Source: Acinetobacter sp. ANC 3929 (GTDB taxonomy: Bacteria; Pseudomonadota; Gammaproteobacteria; Pseudomonadales; Moraxellaceae). Taken from it: 64,000 nt of DNA. The position numbers and the translations under genes are program-made. This document shows positions 36,497-46,263 of this stretch, piece after piece; the first letter of the stretch is position 1, and every line of letters starts with the position of its first letter. Below the pieces are notes generated by a model. It was not told where the DNA came from, did not search any database, and worked only from the letters and a program-made list of their open reading frames with translations. The stretch spans positions 713,411-777,410 of the forward strand of contig NZ_KB849998.1 in NCBI RefSeq assembly GCF_000369405.1. The letters are read 5' to 3'.

Positions 36497-37684
36497 ATGA
36501 GCAGCCGCATTAATCTGCCGTTATTGGCACTGGCGATTGGTGCCTTTGCCATCGGAACCACCGAATTTTCACCCATGGGCCTGTTACCCAATATTGCCAA
36601 TGATCTCGGTGTATCTATCCCGAGTGCTGGCATGCTCATTACAGGCTATGCGCTGGGCGTAATGTTGGGTGCGCCGATCATGACCTTATGGTTTGGTGGG
36701 TTTGCCCGTCGTAATGCACTGATTCTACTGATGGCAATCTTTACCATTGGCAACCTGATCGCAGCATTTGCACCCAACTACATGAGCTTAATGGGTGCTC
36801 GCTTGATTACCAGCTTGAACCACGGTGCTTTCTTCGGGATTGGCTCTGTGGTCGCAGCCAGTGTGGTTCCTGCAAATAAACAGGCCAGTGCGGTGGCCAC
36901 CATGTTTATGGGCTTAACCATCGCCAATATTGGTGGTGTACCACTGGCAACATGGGTGGGGCAAAACATTGGTTGGAGAATGTCTTTCCTCGCGATTTCA
37001 GCCCTCGGTGTCATCACCATGCTGTCACTTTGGAAGGCCCTTCCTGTCGGATCTATCGGACAAAAGCCAAATGTAAAAATGGAGTTAAGCGTTCTTACTC
37101 GCCTACCCGTGGTATTGGCATTGCTCACAACCGTGTTTGGTGCCTCAGCGATGTTCACCTTATACACCTATATCGCACCAAGTCTGGTTGAGTTCACCCA
37201 TGCCTCTCCGACCTTTATCACCATGATGTTAGTCTTGATCGGAATTGGTTTTTCAATCGGGAACCATTTTGGTGGAAAGTTTGCAGACTTATCGATTGAT
37301 AAAACCTTAATTGGTTTCTTGGTGCTACTGATCGCATTGATGATCATCTTCCCAATCCTTGCTCAAAGCCAATTGGGTGCAGCAATCGGTTTGGTGATCT
37401 GGGGTGCAGCAGCCTTTGCAATTGTTCCACCATTACAAATGCGCGTGATGTCGGTTGCACATGAAGCCTCTGGACTTGCTTCTTCTGTGAATATTGGTGC
37501 ATTTAACTTAGGCAATGCGATTGGTGCAGCAGCAGGAGGTGCGGTATTAAGTCTCGGCTTAAACTACGCGGCTGTTTCCATGATTGGTGCGGTATTGGCA
37601 GGTATTGGTTTGATCTTGGTTTTCATTCAAATGAAATTAGCAGCCAAACCAGACACGCCATTACAACAATGTCCTCAAGCTTAA
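36497..37684 (+). CDS. MFS efflux transporter, DHA1 family (AraJ/YdhP-like)
   Basis: A 12-TM major facilitator protein of 395 residues. The first helix has ALAIGAFAIGTTEFSPMGLLPNIANDLGVS, characteristic of the AraJ/YdhP/SotB drug or sugar efflux group, and motif C-like GALVG-type glycine-rich segments follow. It begins two bases after the aldo/keto reductase stop, so it is translationally coupled. Such pairs suggest detoxification of a reactive carbonyl and export of a product, but no substrate can be named. Confidence 0.9.
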   Translation: MSSRINLPLLALAIGAFAIGTTEFSPMGLLPNIANDLGVSIPSAGMLITGYALGVMLGAPIMTLWFGGFARRNALILLMAIFTIGNLIAAFAPNYMSLMGARLITSLNHGAFFGIGSVVAASVVPANKQASAVATMFMGLTIANIGGVPLATWVGQNIGWRMSFLAISALGVITMLSLWKALPVGSIGQKPNVKMELSVLTRLPVVLALLTTVFGASAMFTLYTYIAPSLVEFTHASPTFITMMLVLIGIGFSIGNHFGGKFADLSIDKTLIGFLVLLIALMIIFPILAQSQLGAAIGLVIWGAAAFAIVPPLQMRVMSVAHEASGLASSVNIGAFNLGNAIGAAAGGAVLSLGLNYAAVSMIGAVLAGIGLILVFIQMKLAAKPDTPLQQCPQA

Positions 37685-37693
37685 GCTCACATA

Positions 37694-37723
37694 AAAAAAG
37701 CCTGATTTAAATCAGGCTTTTTT
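37694..37723. terminator. Bidirectional terminator
   Basis: A fully palindromic 30-base element (AAAAAAGCCTGATTT / AAATCAGGCTTTTTT) between the MFS stop and the convergent START-domain gene stop. A-run and T-run flank it, so it terminates both. Confidence 0.9.
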
Positions 37724-37724
37724 A

Positions 37725-38375
37725 TTATTTTAATAAATCTGGCAACTGCGGTTGCGCATATAACGGATTATTCACTTCTTTTTTCATTTTCATGAGCATT
37801 TGATACGGTTGCTGCTGCACAAACATATTCACAAAGCTCAATGGAATCGCCCCTGCTGGATCTGCATAGCCACTGGTGGTTACTTTAACTTTATTATTTG
37901 ATAATCGTTGGAAAGTCCAATCCCCCGCATATTTACTTAAACGCACCACATCAGGCTGCTCAGGATAATTATTTTGGATGGCATTGTTTTTAATACTAAT
38001 GCTGCCATCAGCATTCTTACTCATTTTCCCTTTAATCACTACATCACGGTCTTTTAAAGGAAATGGAAAATCCAAAACCATATACAGGGTGAATTCACCT
38101 TTCTTGTCATCTCGAGACAACATTTGTGCCTTACCCACATACGGCACCCATTGTGGTGTACGTTCTACATCAAGTACCACAGCCACGGCACGCTCCAACG
38201 GTACATCAAAGGTTGTTTCAGCCTTATATTGGATAATCGGATTGCTTTCTGTTTGGTACGTCCAAACTTTAATATTATTGCGATTTAAACTCAGTTTGGC
38301 GGTATCGGTTGCAGCAGTTACAGCCAAGCTGCTGATACTTAGCAGTGTGGCAAGAACAATATGTTTTTTATTCAT
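37725..38375 (-). CDS. START/SRPBCC domain exported protein
   Basis: A 216-residue protein with a signal peptide (MNKKHIVLATLLSISSLAVTAA), so probably periplasmic. The body has a START-type lipid-binding fold: TTFDVPLERAVAVVLDVERTPQWVPYVGKAQML, then FPFPLKDRDVVIKG and GDWTFQRLSNNKVKVTTSGYADPAG. Bacterial START proteins bind lipids or hydrophobic ligands; the role is unknown. The frame extends to 38441, but ATG 38375 gives a clean signal peptide. It lies 95 bases downstream of dapB. Confidence 0.88.
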   Translation of the reverse strand: MNKKHIVLATLLSISSLAVTAATDTAKLSLNRNNIKVWTYQTESNPIIQYKAETTFDVPLERAVAVVLDVERTPQWVPYVGKAQMLSRDDKKGEFTLYMVLDFPFPLKDRDVVIKGKMSKNADGSISIKNNAIQNNYPEQPDVVRLSKYAGDWTFQRLSNNKVKVTTSGYADPAGAIPLSFVNMFVQQQPYQMLMKMKKEVNNPLYAQPQLPDLLK

Positions 38376-38470
38376 GTCATGCTCAATTGTTGTAATGATC
38401 AGGAGAGCTTGCGTGACTTCACGGGGAAGAAAGCGCAGCAAGCTCTTTTATAGTACAAAAAAGGAATGTT

Positions 38471-39325
<855 letters not shown>

Positions 39326-39367
39326 CTACTATAGCAAAACTCTGTGCTTGCGCTAAAAAATTCCAAT

Positions 39368-39395
39368 AAAAAAACCTGCCGCAGCAGGTTTTTTT
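39368..39395 (-). terminator. Terminator of dnaJ
   Basis: CCTGC / GCAGG with loop CGCA, flanked by seven A on the left and seven T on the right, 12 bases after the dnaJ stop on the minus strand. The element is symmetric and could act on either strand. Confidence 0.85.
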
Positions 39396-39407
39396 ATGGA
39401 GGTCTAA

Positions 39408-40520
39408 TTAGTCAAATAGACGATCAAAGAACGATTTTTTCTTTGGTGATGAAGCATGACCGTCACCTTCGAAAGAGGCTTGTAACTCTTTCATCAATTC
39501 ACGTTGACGACCGGTCAAATTCACTGGCGTTTCAACCACAATACGGCAAAGTAAATCACCCACCATACTGCTACGTACTGGGCGAACTCCCTTACCACGT
39601 AAGCGGAACAATTTACCTGTTTGAGTGCCTTCTGGAATTTTTAAGCTGACACGACCATCAAGGGTCGGGATTTCAATTTCTTTACCTAAAGCAGCATCGG
39701 CAATGCTGATCGGTACATCCATATATAGGTCCGCGCCATCACGTTGGAAAATTTCGTGTTCACGAACAACGACTTCAACGTATAAATCGCCTGCTTGACC
39801 ATCACGAATGGCTTCGCCTTTACCTGTTAAGCGTACACGATCGCCATTGTCCACACCGGCTGGAATGGTGACTTCAAGTGTTTGCTGACGATCTGCAACA
39901 CCTGAACCATGACAGGTATTACACGGATTTTTAATAATTTGGCCTTGACCACGACAGGTGCTACAAGTCTGCTGAACCGAGAAGAAACCTTGTTGCATAC
40001 GCACTTGACCCGCACCGTGACAGGTACGGCAAGTTTCAACATCTTTCGGATTTTTAGATCCTTTACCATCACACGTTTCACATGGCGCTGGCGCAGTGAA
40101 AGTAATGGTTTTTTTCACGCCTTTTACAGCTTCTTCAAGTGTGAGTTCCATGACATAACGGAGGTCTGAACCACGGCGTTGACGTTGTTGACGACCACCG
40201 CCACCAAACGCACCACCAAAGATATCGCCAAACTGACTGAAAATATCTTCTGCGCTAAAACCACCGAAGCCACCACCCGCACCACCAAAGCCGCCTTCAA
40301 AGGCACTGTGTCCTGCGCGGTCATACATGCTGCGCTTTTCTTCATCAGAAAGCACTTCATACGCTTCTGCAGCTTCTTTGAACTTTTCTTCAGCTTCTGC
40401 GTTGTCTGGATTACGGTCTGGATGATACTTCATCGCCAACTTACGATAGGCTTTTTTGATCTCATCATCACTTGCGGTTTTCGAAACGCCTAAAACCTCA
40501 TAATAATCACGTTTAGCCAT
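39408..40520 (-). CDS. dnaJ: Chaperone DnaJ
   Basis: Hsp40 co-chaperone that stimulates DnaK ATPase and delivers substrates. The protein has 370 residues. J domain 1-70 with HPD at 33-35, a G/F-rich linker (about 75-110), four CxxCxGxG-type zinc motifs ([32 protein letters not shown]), then the C-terminal substrate-binding domains. No dnaK lies next to it in the window; the upstream neighbour is a membrane protein. Confidence 0.98.
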   Translation of the reverse strand: MAKRDYYEVLGVSKTASDDEIKKAYRKLAMKYHPDRNPDNAEAEEKFKEAAEAYEVLSDEEKRSMYDRAGHSAFEGGFGGAGGGFGGFSAEDIFSQFGDIFGGAFGGGGRQQRQRRGSDLRYVMELTLEEAVKGVKKTITFTAPAPCETCDGKGSKNPKDVETCRTCHGAGQVRMQQGFFSVQQTCSTCRGQGQIIKNPCNTCHGSGVADRQQTLEVTIPAGVDNGDRVRLTGKGEAIRDGQAGDLYVEVVVREHEIFQRDGADLYMDVPISIADAALGKEIEIPTLDGRVSLKIPEGTQTGKLFRLRGKGVRPVRSSMVGDLLCRIVVETPVNLTGRQRELMKELQASFEGDGHASSPKKKSFFDRLFD

Positions 40521-40555
40521 GGTTGGCGGTGCTCCTCACGGAATTTACTTAAATC

Positions 40556-40607
40556 TAAAAAACAAATAGGCTCTGCTGACTTTAGAAATAAAAAGTCAAC
40601 AGAGCCT
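40556..40607 (-). terminator. Long-stem terminator upstream of dnaJ
   Basis: AGGCTCTG-x-TGACTTT pairs with AAAGTCA-x-CAGAGCCT (15 bp and one mismatch). On the minus strand it is followed by CCTATTTGTTTTTT. It should end transcription of the membrane protein gene at 40664-41074. Confidence 0.75.
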
Positions 40608-40663
40608 TAATAGGGGCTGTACAATAAATTTACAAGGTCTATTTCAATAAAAAAGCGATAAAT

Positions 40664-41074
40664 TTAGAAAACAGCTTTATTTTTAAAGTACTTCGCAATA
40701 CCTTTCAGCCAAGCATTCAATAAAAACAACCATGCAATTGAACTAAATACGACTCCAGCAACCGTCATTGCAGTCACCCAAAGCGCACTGTCCCAAGCAA
40801 AAAAGAACAATGGAATAAACCACAGCGCTGCAAAGAAGGCCATCAGCAAAAACAACATTACATTACGCATAATCCAGAGTGCATGCGCATGTATCCATAC
40901 TTCGGCATTATCCACAGTCGCAACTTTTCGTGCTAATAGGTACGCAAATGCAGCAAACACTATCGTAAATAATGCAAGAAACATGAACACATAAGAAATC
41001 ACCACATAGCGGCGATGCTGCTCAATACCGTCTTGCCCCATGCTCTCTATCACCTCATTCACAGCATTATGCAA
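40664..41074 (-). CDS. Four-TM membrane protein of unknown function
   Basis: A 136-residue protein with hydrophobic segments at about 25-48, 65-83, 84-100 and 98-118, and a short basic tail (KGIAKYFKNKAVF). The layout fits a small integral membrane protein; I do not recognise the family. M12 (41041, with GAGGTG upstream) is an alternative start. It is a single gene between the RND operon and dnaJ. Confidence 0.75.
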   Translation of the reverse strand: MHNAVNEVIESMGQDGIEQHRRYVVISYVFMFLALFTIVFAAFAYLLARKVATVDNAEVWIHAHALWIMRNVMLFLLMAFFAALWFIPLFFFAWDSALWVTAMTVAGVVFSSIAWLFLLNAWLKGIAKYFKNKAVF

Positions 41075-41173
41075 AATTTGTCATGCTATGAAATTCAATT
41101 ATTTTTTGGTCTTAAAATATAGGTGCTACTATATTGAAATTTTCAATCTTTCGCACCTTTATTCACAAAATAA

Positions 41174-44100
41174 TTACGATAGTTGTGTTGTTTTCTTAAC
41201 CTTAAACCATGCTGCATACAATGCAGGCAGGAAAAATAAGGTTAATAAGGTGGCAACAATCAGCCCCCCCATAATCGCAACAGCCATCGGACCAAAGAAA
41301 ATACTGCGGGATAAAGGTATCATCGCCAACACTGCAGCCAATGCCGTCAACACAATTGGACGGAAACGGCGCATAGTTGCACCAATCACCGCGTCCCATG
41401 GTGTATGTCCAGCATGAATATCTTGCTCAATCTGGTCGATCAGAATCAATGAATTACGCATAATCATCCCTGACAGGGCAATGGTGCCAAGCATTGCCAC
41501 AAAACCGAAGGGTTTGTTGAACAACAGTAGGAATGCAACTACACCAATCAAACCCAGTGGTGCTGTCAGCAAGACAATGGTTGCCCGCGACATACTACGA
41601 AGCTGAATCATTAACAAAGTCATTACCACTGCCAAGAACAATGGCATACCGGCATTCACCGAATTTTGCCCCTTAGCCGACTCTTCAACTGTTCCCCCCA
41701 CCTCCAGTAGGTAACCACTTGGCAGATCTGCACGTAAGGTCTGCATCTGATCAGCCAACTGTTGTACTACGGTTGCAGGTTGTAAGTGGGTACGGATATC
41801 GGCACGAACGGTAATGGTTGGCAGGCGATTACGATGCCAAATTAAACCTTCTTCAAAACGGGATTCAATGTTGGCTATTTGCGCCAACGGGACTGTTGTA
41901 CCTTTGCTGGTCGGTACTGCCAAGCTTGCCAAAGATGCCACTTCAACGCGTTCAGATTTATCACCACGTAAGCGGATTTCAATCAATTCACGTTTTTCAC
42001 GATATTGATTCATCACCGCACCCGTCACCGATGCATTGAGGAAATTGGCGAGATCAACACTGGAAACACCCATTTGACGTGCACGATCCTGATCAATTTC
42101 AATCGCAATGATTTTGCTTGGCTCGCCCCAGTCCAAATGTACATTGGTGGTGTTTGGATCTTCACTCAGAACTTTGGCAACTTTTTGCGCCCATTGACGT
42201 ACGGTCCCGAGGTCTTCACCCGACACACGATACTGCAATGGATAACCGACAGGTGGGCCATTTTCCAGTAACGATACCCGTGTTCGCACTTGAGGTAATA
42301 ACTGCTTAATCTGCTTGTCCAAAGAGCGGCGGATTTCGTCACGATCATCTAAAGACGAGGCCAATACAACGAATTGAGCAAAACTGGCTTGTGGTAATTG
42401 CTGATCTAACGGTAAATAGAACCGTGGTGAACCTGTTCCCACATAGGCCACATAGTTATCAATCCCCTTTTGCTTGGACAGGAACTGCTCCACCTTATGT
42501 ACCGCTTGTTCGGTAGCGGTCAGTGATGCCCCCTCTTCAAGTTTTAAATCCACCAAAATTTCAGCACGGTTCGATGGCGGGAAGAATTGTTGCGGCACCA
42601 ATTTAAACATTGCGACCGACAACACAAAGATTCCGACTGTCACTGCAATCACGGTTTTACGATAAGTAATACAAATTTCAACCACACGACCGAAGGACTG
42701 ATAGAACTTGGATTGATATGGATCGTGATGTTGCCCATGTGCTTGCACCACAGGTGCAGGCTGCTTACGCAGTCGCGCCCATAAACGCAGATACCATGCA
42801 GCCTGCTGATTCTGTTTGCTGAAATCGGGTAATAGCTTTTCACCTAAATAAGGGACAAACAAAACAGCCGCAATCCATGACACCATCAGGGCAATGGTCA
42901 CCACTTGGAAAATAGAACGGGTGTATTCACCTGTACCCGATTGGGCTGTCGCAATTGGCAAGAAACCTGCTGCGGTAATCAGCGTTCCCGTCAACATCGG
43001 AAAAGCAGTGGTTTGCCATGCAAAACCAGCCGCTTTCAACCTGCTATAACCCTGCTCCATTTTAATCGCCATCATTTCAACGGCGATAATCGCATCATCG
43101 ACCAGCAACCCTAGGGCCAGAATTAATGCCCCCAGTGAAATCTTATGTAGGCCTACATCAAATAGATTCATGCCTGCAAAGGTCATGGCCAATACCAGTG
43201 GAATAGACAATGCCACCACCAAACCCGTACGAAAACCCAGTGAGAAGAAGCTCACCAATAAAACGATAATGACAGCTTCTGCTAAAACCTTTAAAAACTC
43301 TTGAATACTGCGTTGTACCGCGACAGGCTGATCAGACACTTTTTGCAGTTTCATGCCCAAAGGTAAGGTTTTTTGTAGGCGATTGAATTCGGTTTCAAGG
43401 TTTTTACCCAACGCAATAATGTCACCGCCTTTACGCATCGAAACGGAGATACCAATACCGTTTTCGCCCATAAAACGCATACGAGGTTGAGCAGGCTCAC
43501 TAAAGCCCCGATAGACTTCAGCAACATCGCCCAGTTGAATGGTTTTATCCCCCACCAACAACGGCATTTTTTTCAGCTCATCAACACTATGTAAGTGTCC
43601 ACTCACTCGGATTTGAATACGGTCTGTACCTGTTTCAAAGAAACCCGCACCCGCCATGTCATTTTGTTTTTGAATGGCTTCCTGAATTGCAGTGACAGGC
43701 ACACCCAGCTGTACCGCTTTGGTATTAGACAGTTCAATCCAGATTTTCTGATCTTGTAGACCAACCAGATTAACCTTGTTGACATCTTTGACTCGTTGCA
43801 ATTGCAGTTGCAAACGGTCGGCATATTCTTTCATTACCGCATAGTCAAAGTCTTTGCCTGTCAGTACATAGATATTACCGAAGGTGTCACCAAACTCATC
43901 ATTGAAAAAGGGCCCTTGTACACCACTCGGCAGTTGCGAGCGGATATCATTGACCTTCTTGCGTACGTTATACCAAACGTCGGGAATAGCACTCGATGGC
44001 AAACTGTCTTTGGCCACAAACGTCACCAAAGACTCCCCTGGTCGTGAATAGGCCATGATGCGGTCGTACTGCCCCGTGGTCATCAATTCTTTTTCGATTC

Positions 44101-44302
44101 GATCCGTTACCAAGGTCGACACTTCTTTGGCAGTTGCTCCCGGCCAATAGGTCTGTACCACCATCACCTTAAAGGTAAACGGCGGATCTTCACTTTGCGA
44201 AAGTTTGGAATAAGAGATGATGCCAACAATGCCGAGCAACAGCATAAAATAAAGGATAATCCCCTTATTCTTGAGTGCCCATTCTGAAAGGTTAAATTTC
44301 AT
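41174..44302 (-). CDS. RND efflux transporter permease (HAE1/AcrB type)
   Basis: A 1042-residue inner-membrane pump subunit with 12 membrane helices and two large periplasmic loops. The start MKFNLSEWALKNKGIILYF and the LGLLVDDAIIAVE motif in TM4, with its proton-relay aspartates, are diagnostic of proton-driven RND permeases. It starts two bases after the membrane fusion protein stop, so they are one operon. No outer-membrane channel gene follows, so it probably borrows one. It differs from AdeB-type pumps at the N-terminus and looks closer to the TriC/MexK-like group. The substrate is unknown. Confidence 0.93.
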   Translation of the reverse strand: MKFNLSEWALKNKGIILYFMLLLGIVGIISYSKLSQSEDPPFTFKVMVVQTYWPGATAKEVSTLVTDRIEKELMTTGQYDRIMAYSRPGESLVTFVAKDSLPSSAIPDVWYNVRKKVNDIRSQLPSGVQGPFFNDEFGDTFGNIYVLTGKDFDYAVMKEYADRLQLQLQRVKDVNKVNLVGLQDQKIWIELSNTKAVQLGVPVTAIQEAIQKQNDMAGAGFFETGTDRIQIRVSGHLHSVDELKKMPLLVGDKTIQLGDVAEVYRGFSEPAQPRMRFMGENGIGISVSMRKGGDIIALGKNLETEFNRLQKTLPLGMKLQKVSDQPVAVQRSIQEFLKVLAEAVIIVLLVSFFSLGFRTGLVVALSIPLVLAMTFAGMNLFDVGLHKISLGALILALGLLVDDAIIAVEMMAIKMEQGYSRLKAAGFAWQTTAFPMLTGTLITAAGFLPIATAQSGTGEYTRSIFQVVTIALMVSWIAAVLFVPYLGEKLLPDFSKQNQQAAWYLRLWARLRKQPAPVVQAHGQHHDPYQSKFYQSFGRVVEICITYRKTVIAVTVGIFVLSVAMFKLVPQQFFPPSNRAEILVDLKLEEGASLTATEQAVHKVEQFLSKQKGIDNYVAYVGTGSPRFYLPLDQQLPQASFAQFVVLASSLDDRDEIRRSLDKQIKQLLPQVRTRVSLLENGPPVGYPLQYRVSGEDLGTVRQWAQKVAKVLSEDPNTTNVHLDWGEPSKIIAIEIDQDRARQMGVSSVDLANFLNASVTGAVMNQYREKRELIEIRLRGDKSERVEVASLASLAVPTSKGTTVPLAQIANIESRFEEGLIWHRNRLPTITVRADIRTHLQPATVVQQLADQMQTLRADLPSGYLLEVGGTVEESAKGQNSVNAGMPLFLAVVMTLLMIQLRSMSRATIVLLTAPLGLIGVVAFLLLFNKPFGFVAMLGTIALSGMIMRNSLILIDQIEQDIHAGHTPWDAVIGATMRRFRPIVLTALAAVLAMIPLSRSIFFGPMAVAIMGGLIVATLLTLFFLPALYAAWFKVKKTTQLS

Positions 44303-44304
44303 GT

Positions 44305-45405
44305 TTAACCTCCCGCTTTTATGGTGACTTCACGATTATCACGATCAACTGGATGAATTTTTTGCTGGTCACGCAGTAAATGAACACCACCAACCACAAC
44401 CCAATCGGTTGCTTTTAAGCCAGACAGCACAGGCACACTATCTCGCCCATAAGTACCTAAAGTAACAGGCACTTTGCGTATACTTTGATTCGCATTGACC
44501 ACCCAAACATAAGCTTGTTGATCATTGGCAGTGACACTGGATAACGGTACGCTCAACACATTATTTTCATTTGCGACAAAGAATACCCGTGCACTTTGGC
44601 CTAGCTGAATACTGGATTGCCCTTCAAGCAAAGAGACTTTTACGGTGAAAGTGCGCGACTGATCTGCTGCGGGTGAAACCTCACGTACTTTCGCCGCGAA
44701 CCGCGCATCTGGCTGTGACCATAAAGTGACCCATACAGGTTGTCCGACTTTAATGCTACTCACTGCTTGCTCAGGCACACCAAACACCACTTCACGTTCA
44801 CCATCAATCGCCAATTGATAAACCGCTTGCCCTGCTGCAATGACCTGTCCAATCTCGATTTGACGTTGAGTAATCACACCATTTTTATTGGAGACTAACT
44901 GGTTATAACCCGTTTGGTTAGACGACACTTCATAGTTTGAACGTGCTTGTTGTAGGCTTGCTTGTGCCGATTCATATTGATTTTTGACTGCATCAAATTG
45001 CGAACGGCTCACCGCGTTGACAGGTAAAAGTTGCTGATAACGCTGATATTCTTCAGCAGCAATCTTTGCAGCAGCCTGCGCACTATTTAATTGAGCCTTG
45101 GCTGCATTCATCTGCAATTGCGCGTCTTTTACATCTAATTTCGCCAGTACTTGTCCCACTTTGACCCGATCACCAACATCGACATAACGTTCGGTAATCT
45201 GTCCCCCGACACGGAAGGCCAAAGCGGTTTGCTGTCTCGCCTGCACATCACCAGCATAGCTTTTTTGATCAACATGATTGCTGCTCGGTTGTGTCACCAT
45301 GACATAGGGAATTTCCTCAGTCTTCGGCACCTCTTTTTGACATGCGCTGAGGAGTACACTACTGACAATGAGTAACCCCAATATGATACGATTAATCTGA
45401 TTCAT
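44305..45405 (-). CDS. RND efflux periplasmic adaptor (membrane fusion lipoprotein)
   Basis: A 366-residue adaptor with lipobox LSAC (C22). Order: barrel-sandwich half with YAGDVQARQQTALAFRVGGQI, alpha-helical hairpin (about 95-165, rich in A and Q), second half with GQVIAAGQAVYQLA, and beta-barrel and membrane-proximal domains. It links the pump to an outer-membrane channel across the periplasm. It is the first gene of the two-gene operon and divergent from the TetR regulator, with an inverted repeat in the control region. Confidence 0.93.
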   Translation of the reverse strand: MNQINRIILGLLIVSSVLLSACQKEVPKTEEIPYVMVTQPSSNHVDQKSYAGDVQARQQTALAFRVGGQITERYVDVGDRVKVGQVLAKLDVKDAQLQMNAAKAQLNSAQAAAKIAAEEYQRYQQLLPVNAVSRSQFDAVKNQYESAQASLQQARSNYEVSSNQTGYNQLVSNKNGVITQRQIEIGQVIAAGQAVYQLAIDGEREVVFGVPEQAVSSIKVGQPVWVTLWSQPDARFAAKVREVSPAADQSRTFTVKVSLLEGQSSIQLGQSARVFFVANENNVLSVPLSSVTANDQQAYVWVVNANQSIRKVPVTLGTYGRDSVPVLSGLKATDWVVVGGVHLLRDQQKIHPVDRDNREVTIKAGG

Positions 45406-45470
45406 CTCTTTGCGCTCTTATTCAAATTGATTTTTAAGGCGTGATATGAGCATTATCATAGATTGTTTAT

Positions 45471-45508
45471 TTTTTAATTAATATACCCATGAGTACACTA
45501 ATTAAAAA
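45471..45508. promoter_or_regulatory. Inverted repeat in the RND/TetR control region, candidate operator
   Basis: TTTTTAATTA (45471-45480) and TAATTAAAAA (45499-45508) form a perfect 10-bp inverted repeat with an 18-nt spacer between the divergent pump operon and tetR-type gene. Position and symmetry fit a TetR dimer site covering both promoters; the binding itself is inferred. Confidence 0.5.
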
Positions 45509-45555
45509 TTAAACCTAGAAATTTGATTTTAAATCAATTAAAAGAGAACGATAAC

Positions 45556-46179
45556 GTGCAGATCAGTAGTGGCCGTCCTAAAGATTTAGAAAAAAGAGCC
45601 AAGATTTTACAGGCTGCAAAATCTATTTTTTTAAAAATGGGCTATCACGCCACCAGTATGAACCAGATTGCCAAAGATGCAGGTGTCACTAAACTCACGG
45701 TGTATAATCACTTCCAAGATAAAGGCAATCTATTTATCTGTGCCATCGAAGAAAGTTGTGAAGAATCGATTCGGGCCAAACAGTTTGAACTGACCGCTGA
45801 ATCTAATTTTGAGCAGGCACTGACCTTAATGTGTCAACGTGCTTTAGGGATTATTTATTTACCCGAAGCCCTGAAACTGGACTGTTTGCTGTTTGAACTG
45901 GCAGCTGAGCAAAGCCCTTTGGCCAAACAGTTTTTTGATGCCTCACATACCCGCATGTGTCATGTCTGGTGTGATTTTTTTGAGCAAGCCATCGCATTTA
46001 AATTTATTCAAGCTGATGAGCCGCTGAAGCAAACTGAACTGATTATTTCCTTGATGCTAGGGATTCGTCATCAGCAGGTGCTACTGGGTTTATCACCAGT
46101 GCCAACCCCACTTGAAATCGATCAGATGATTCAACACGCCATCGAGATTTTTTTGCTTAAATATCAAGCTAAAACTTAG
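45556..46179 (+). CDS. TetR family transcriptional regulator
   Basis: A 207-residue regulator. The N-terminal helix-turn-helix is ILQAAKSIFLKMGYHATSMNQIAKDAGVTKLTVYNHFQDKGNLF, typical of TetR, followed by an all-helical ligand-binding domain with several cysteines (CAIEESCEE, CQRALG, LDCLLF, MCHVWCDFF). It is probably the local repressor of the divergent RND pump. I place the start at GTG 45556 (MQISSGRPKD) with AGAG upstream; a TTG at 45523 is the furthest alternative. Confidence 0.9.
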   Translation: MQISSGRPKDLEKRAKILQAAKSIFLKMGYHATSMNQIAKDAGVTKLTVYNHFQDKGNLFICAIEESCEESIRAKQFELTAESNFEQALTLMCQRALGIIYLPEALKLDCLLFELAAEQSPLAKQFFDASHTRMCHVWCDFFEQAIAFKFIQADEPLKQTELIISLMLGIRHQQVLLGLSPVPTPLEIDQMIQHAIEIFLLKYQAKT

Positions 46180-46209
46180 AGAAAATTCACATTTTTTTAC
46201 GTTCTGCTC

Positions 46210-46237
46210 TTGGATTGTCTCTCAATCGCGCTATAGT
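46210..46237 (+). promoter_or_regulatory. Probable sigma-70 promoter of ppc
   Basis: TTGGAT, a 16-nt spacer, then TATAGT, ending 26 bases before the ppc ATG. Both boxes are close to consensus. Confidence 0.5.
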
Positions 46238-46263
46238 CGAATGAGAACAACAGGAGAATTAGA

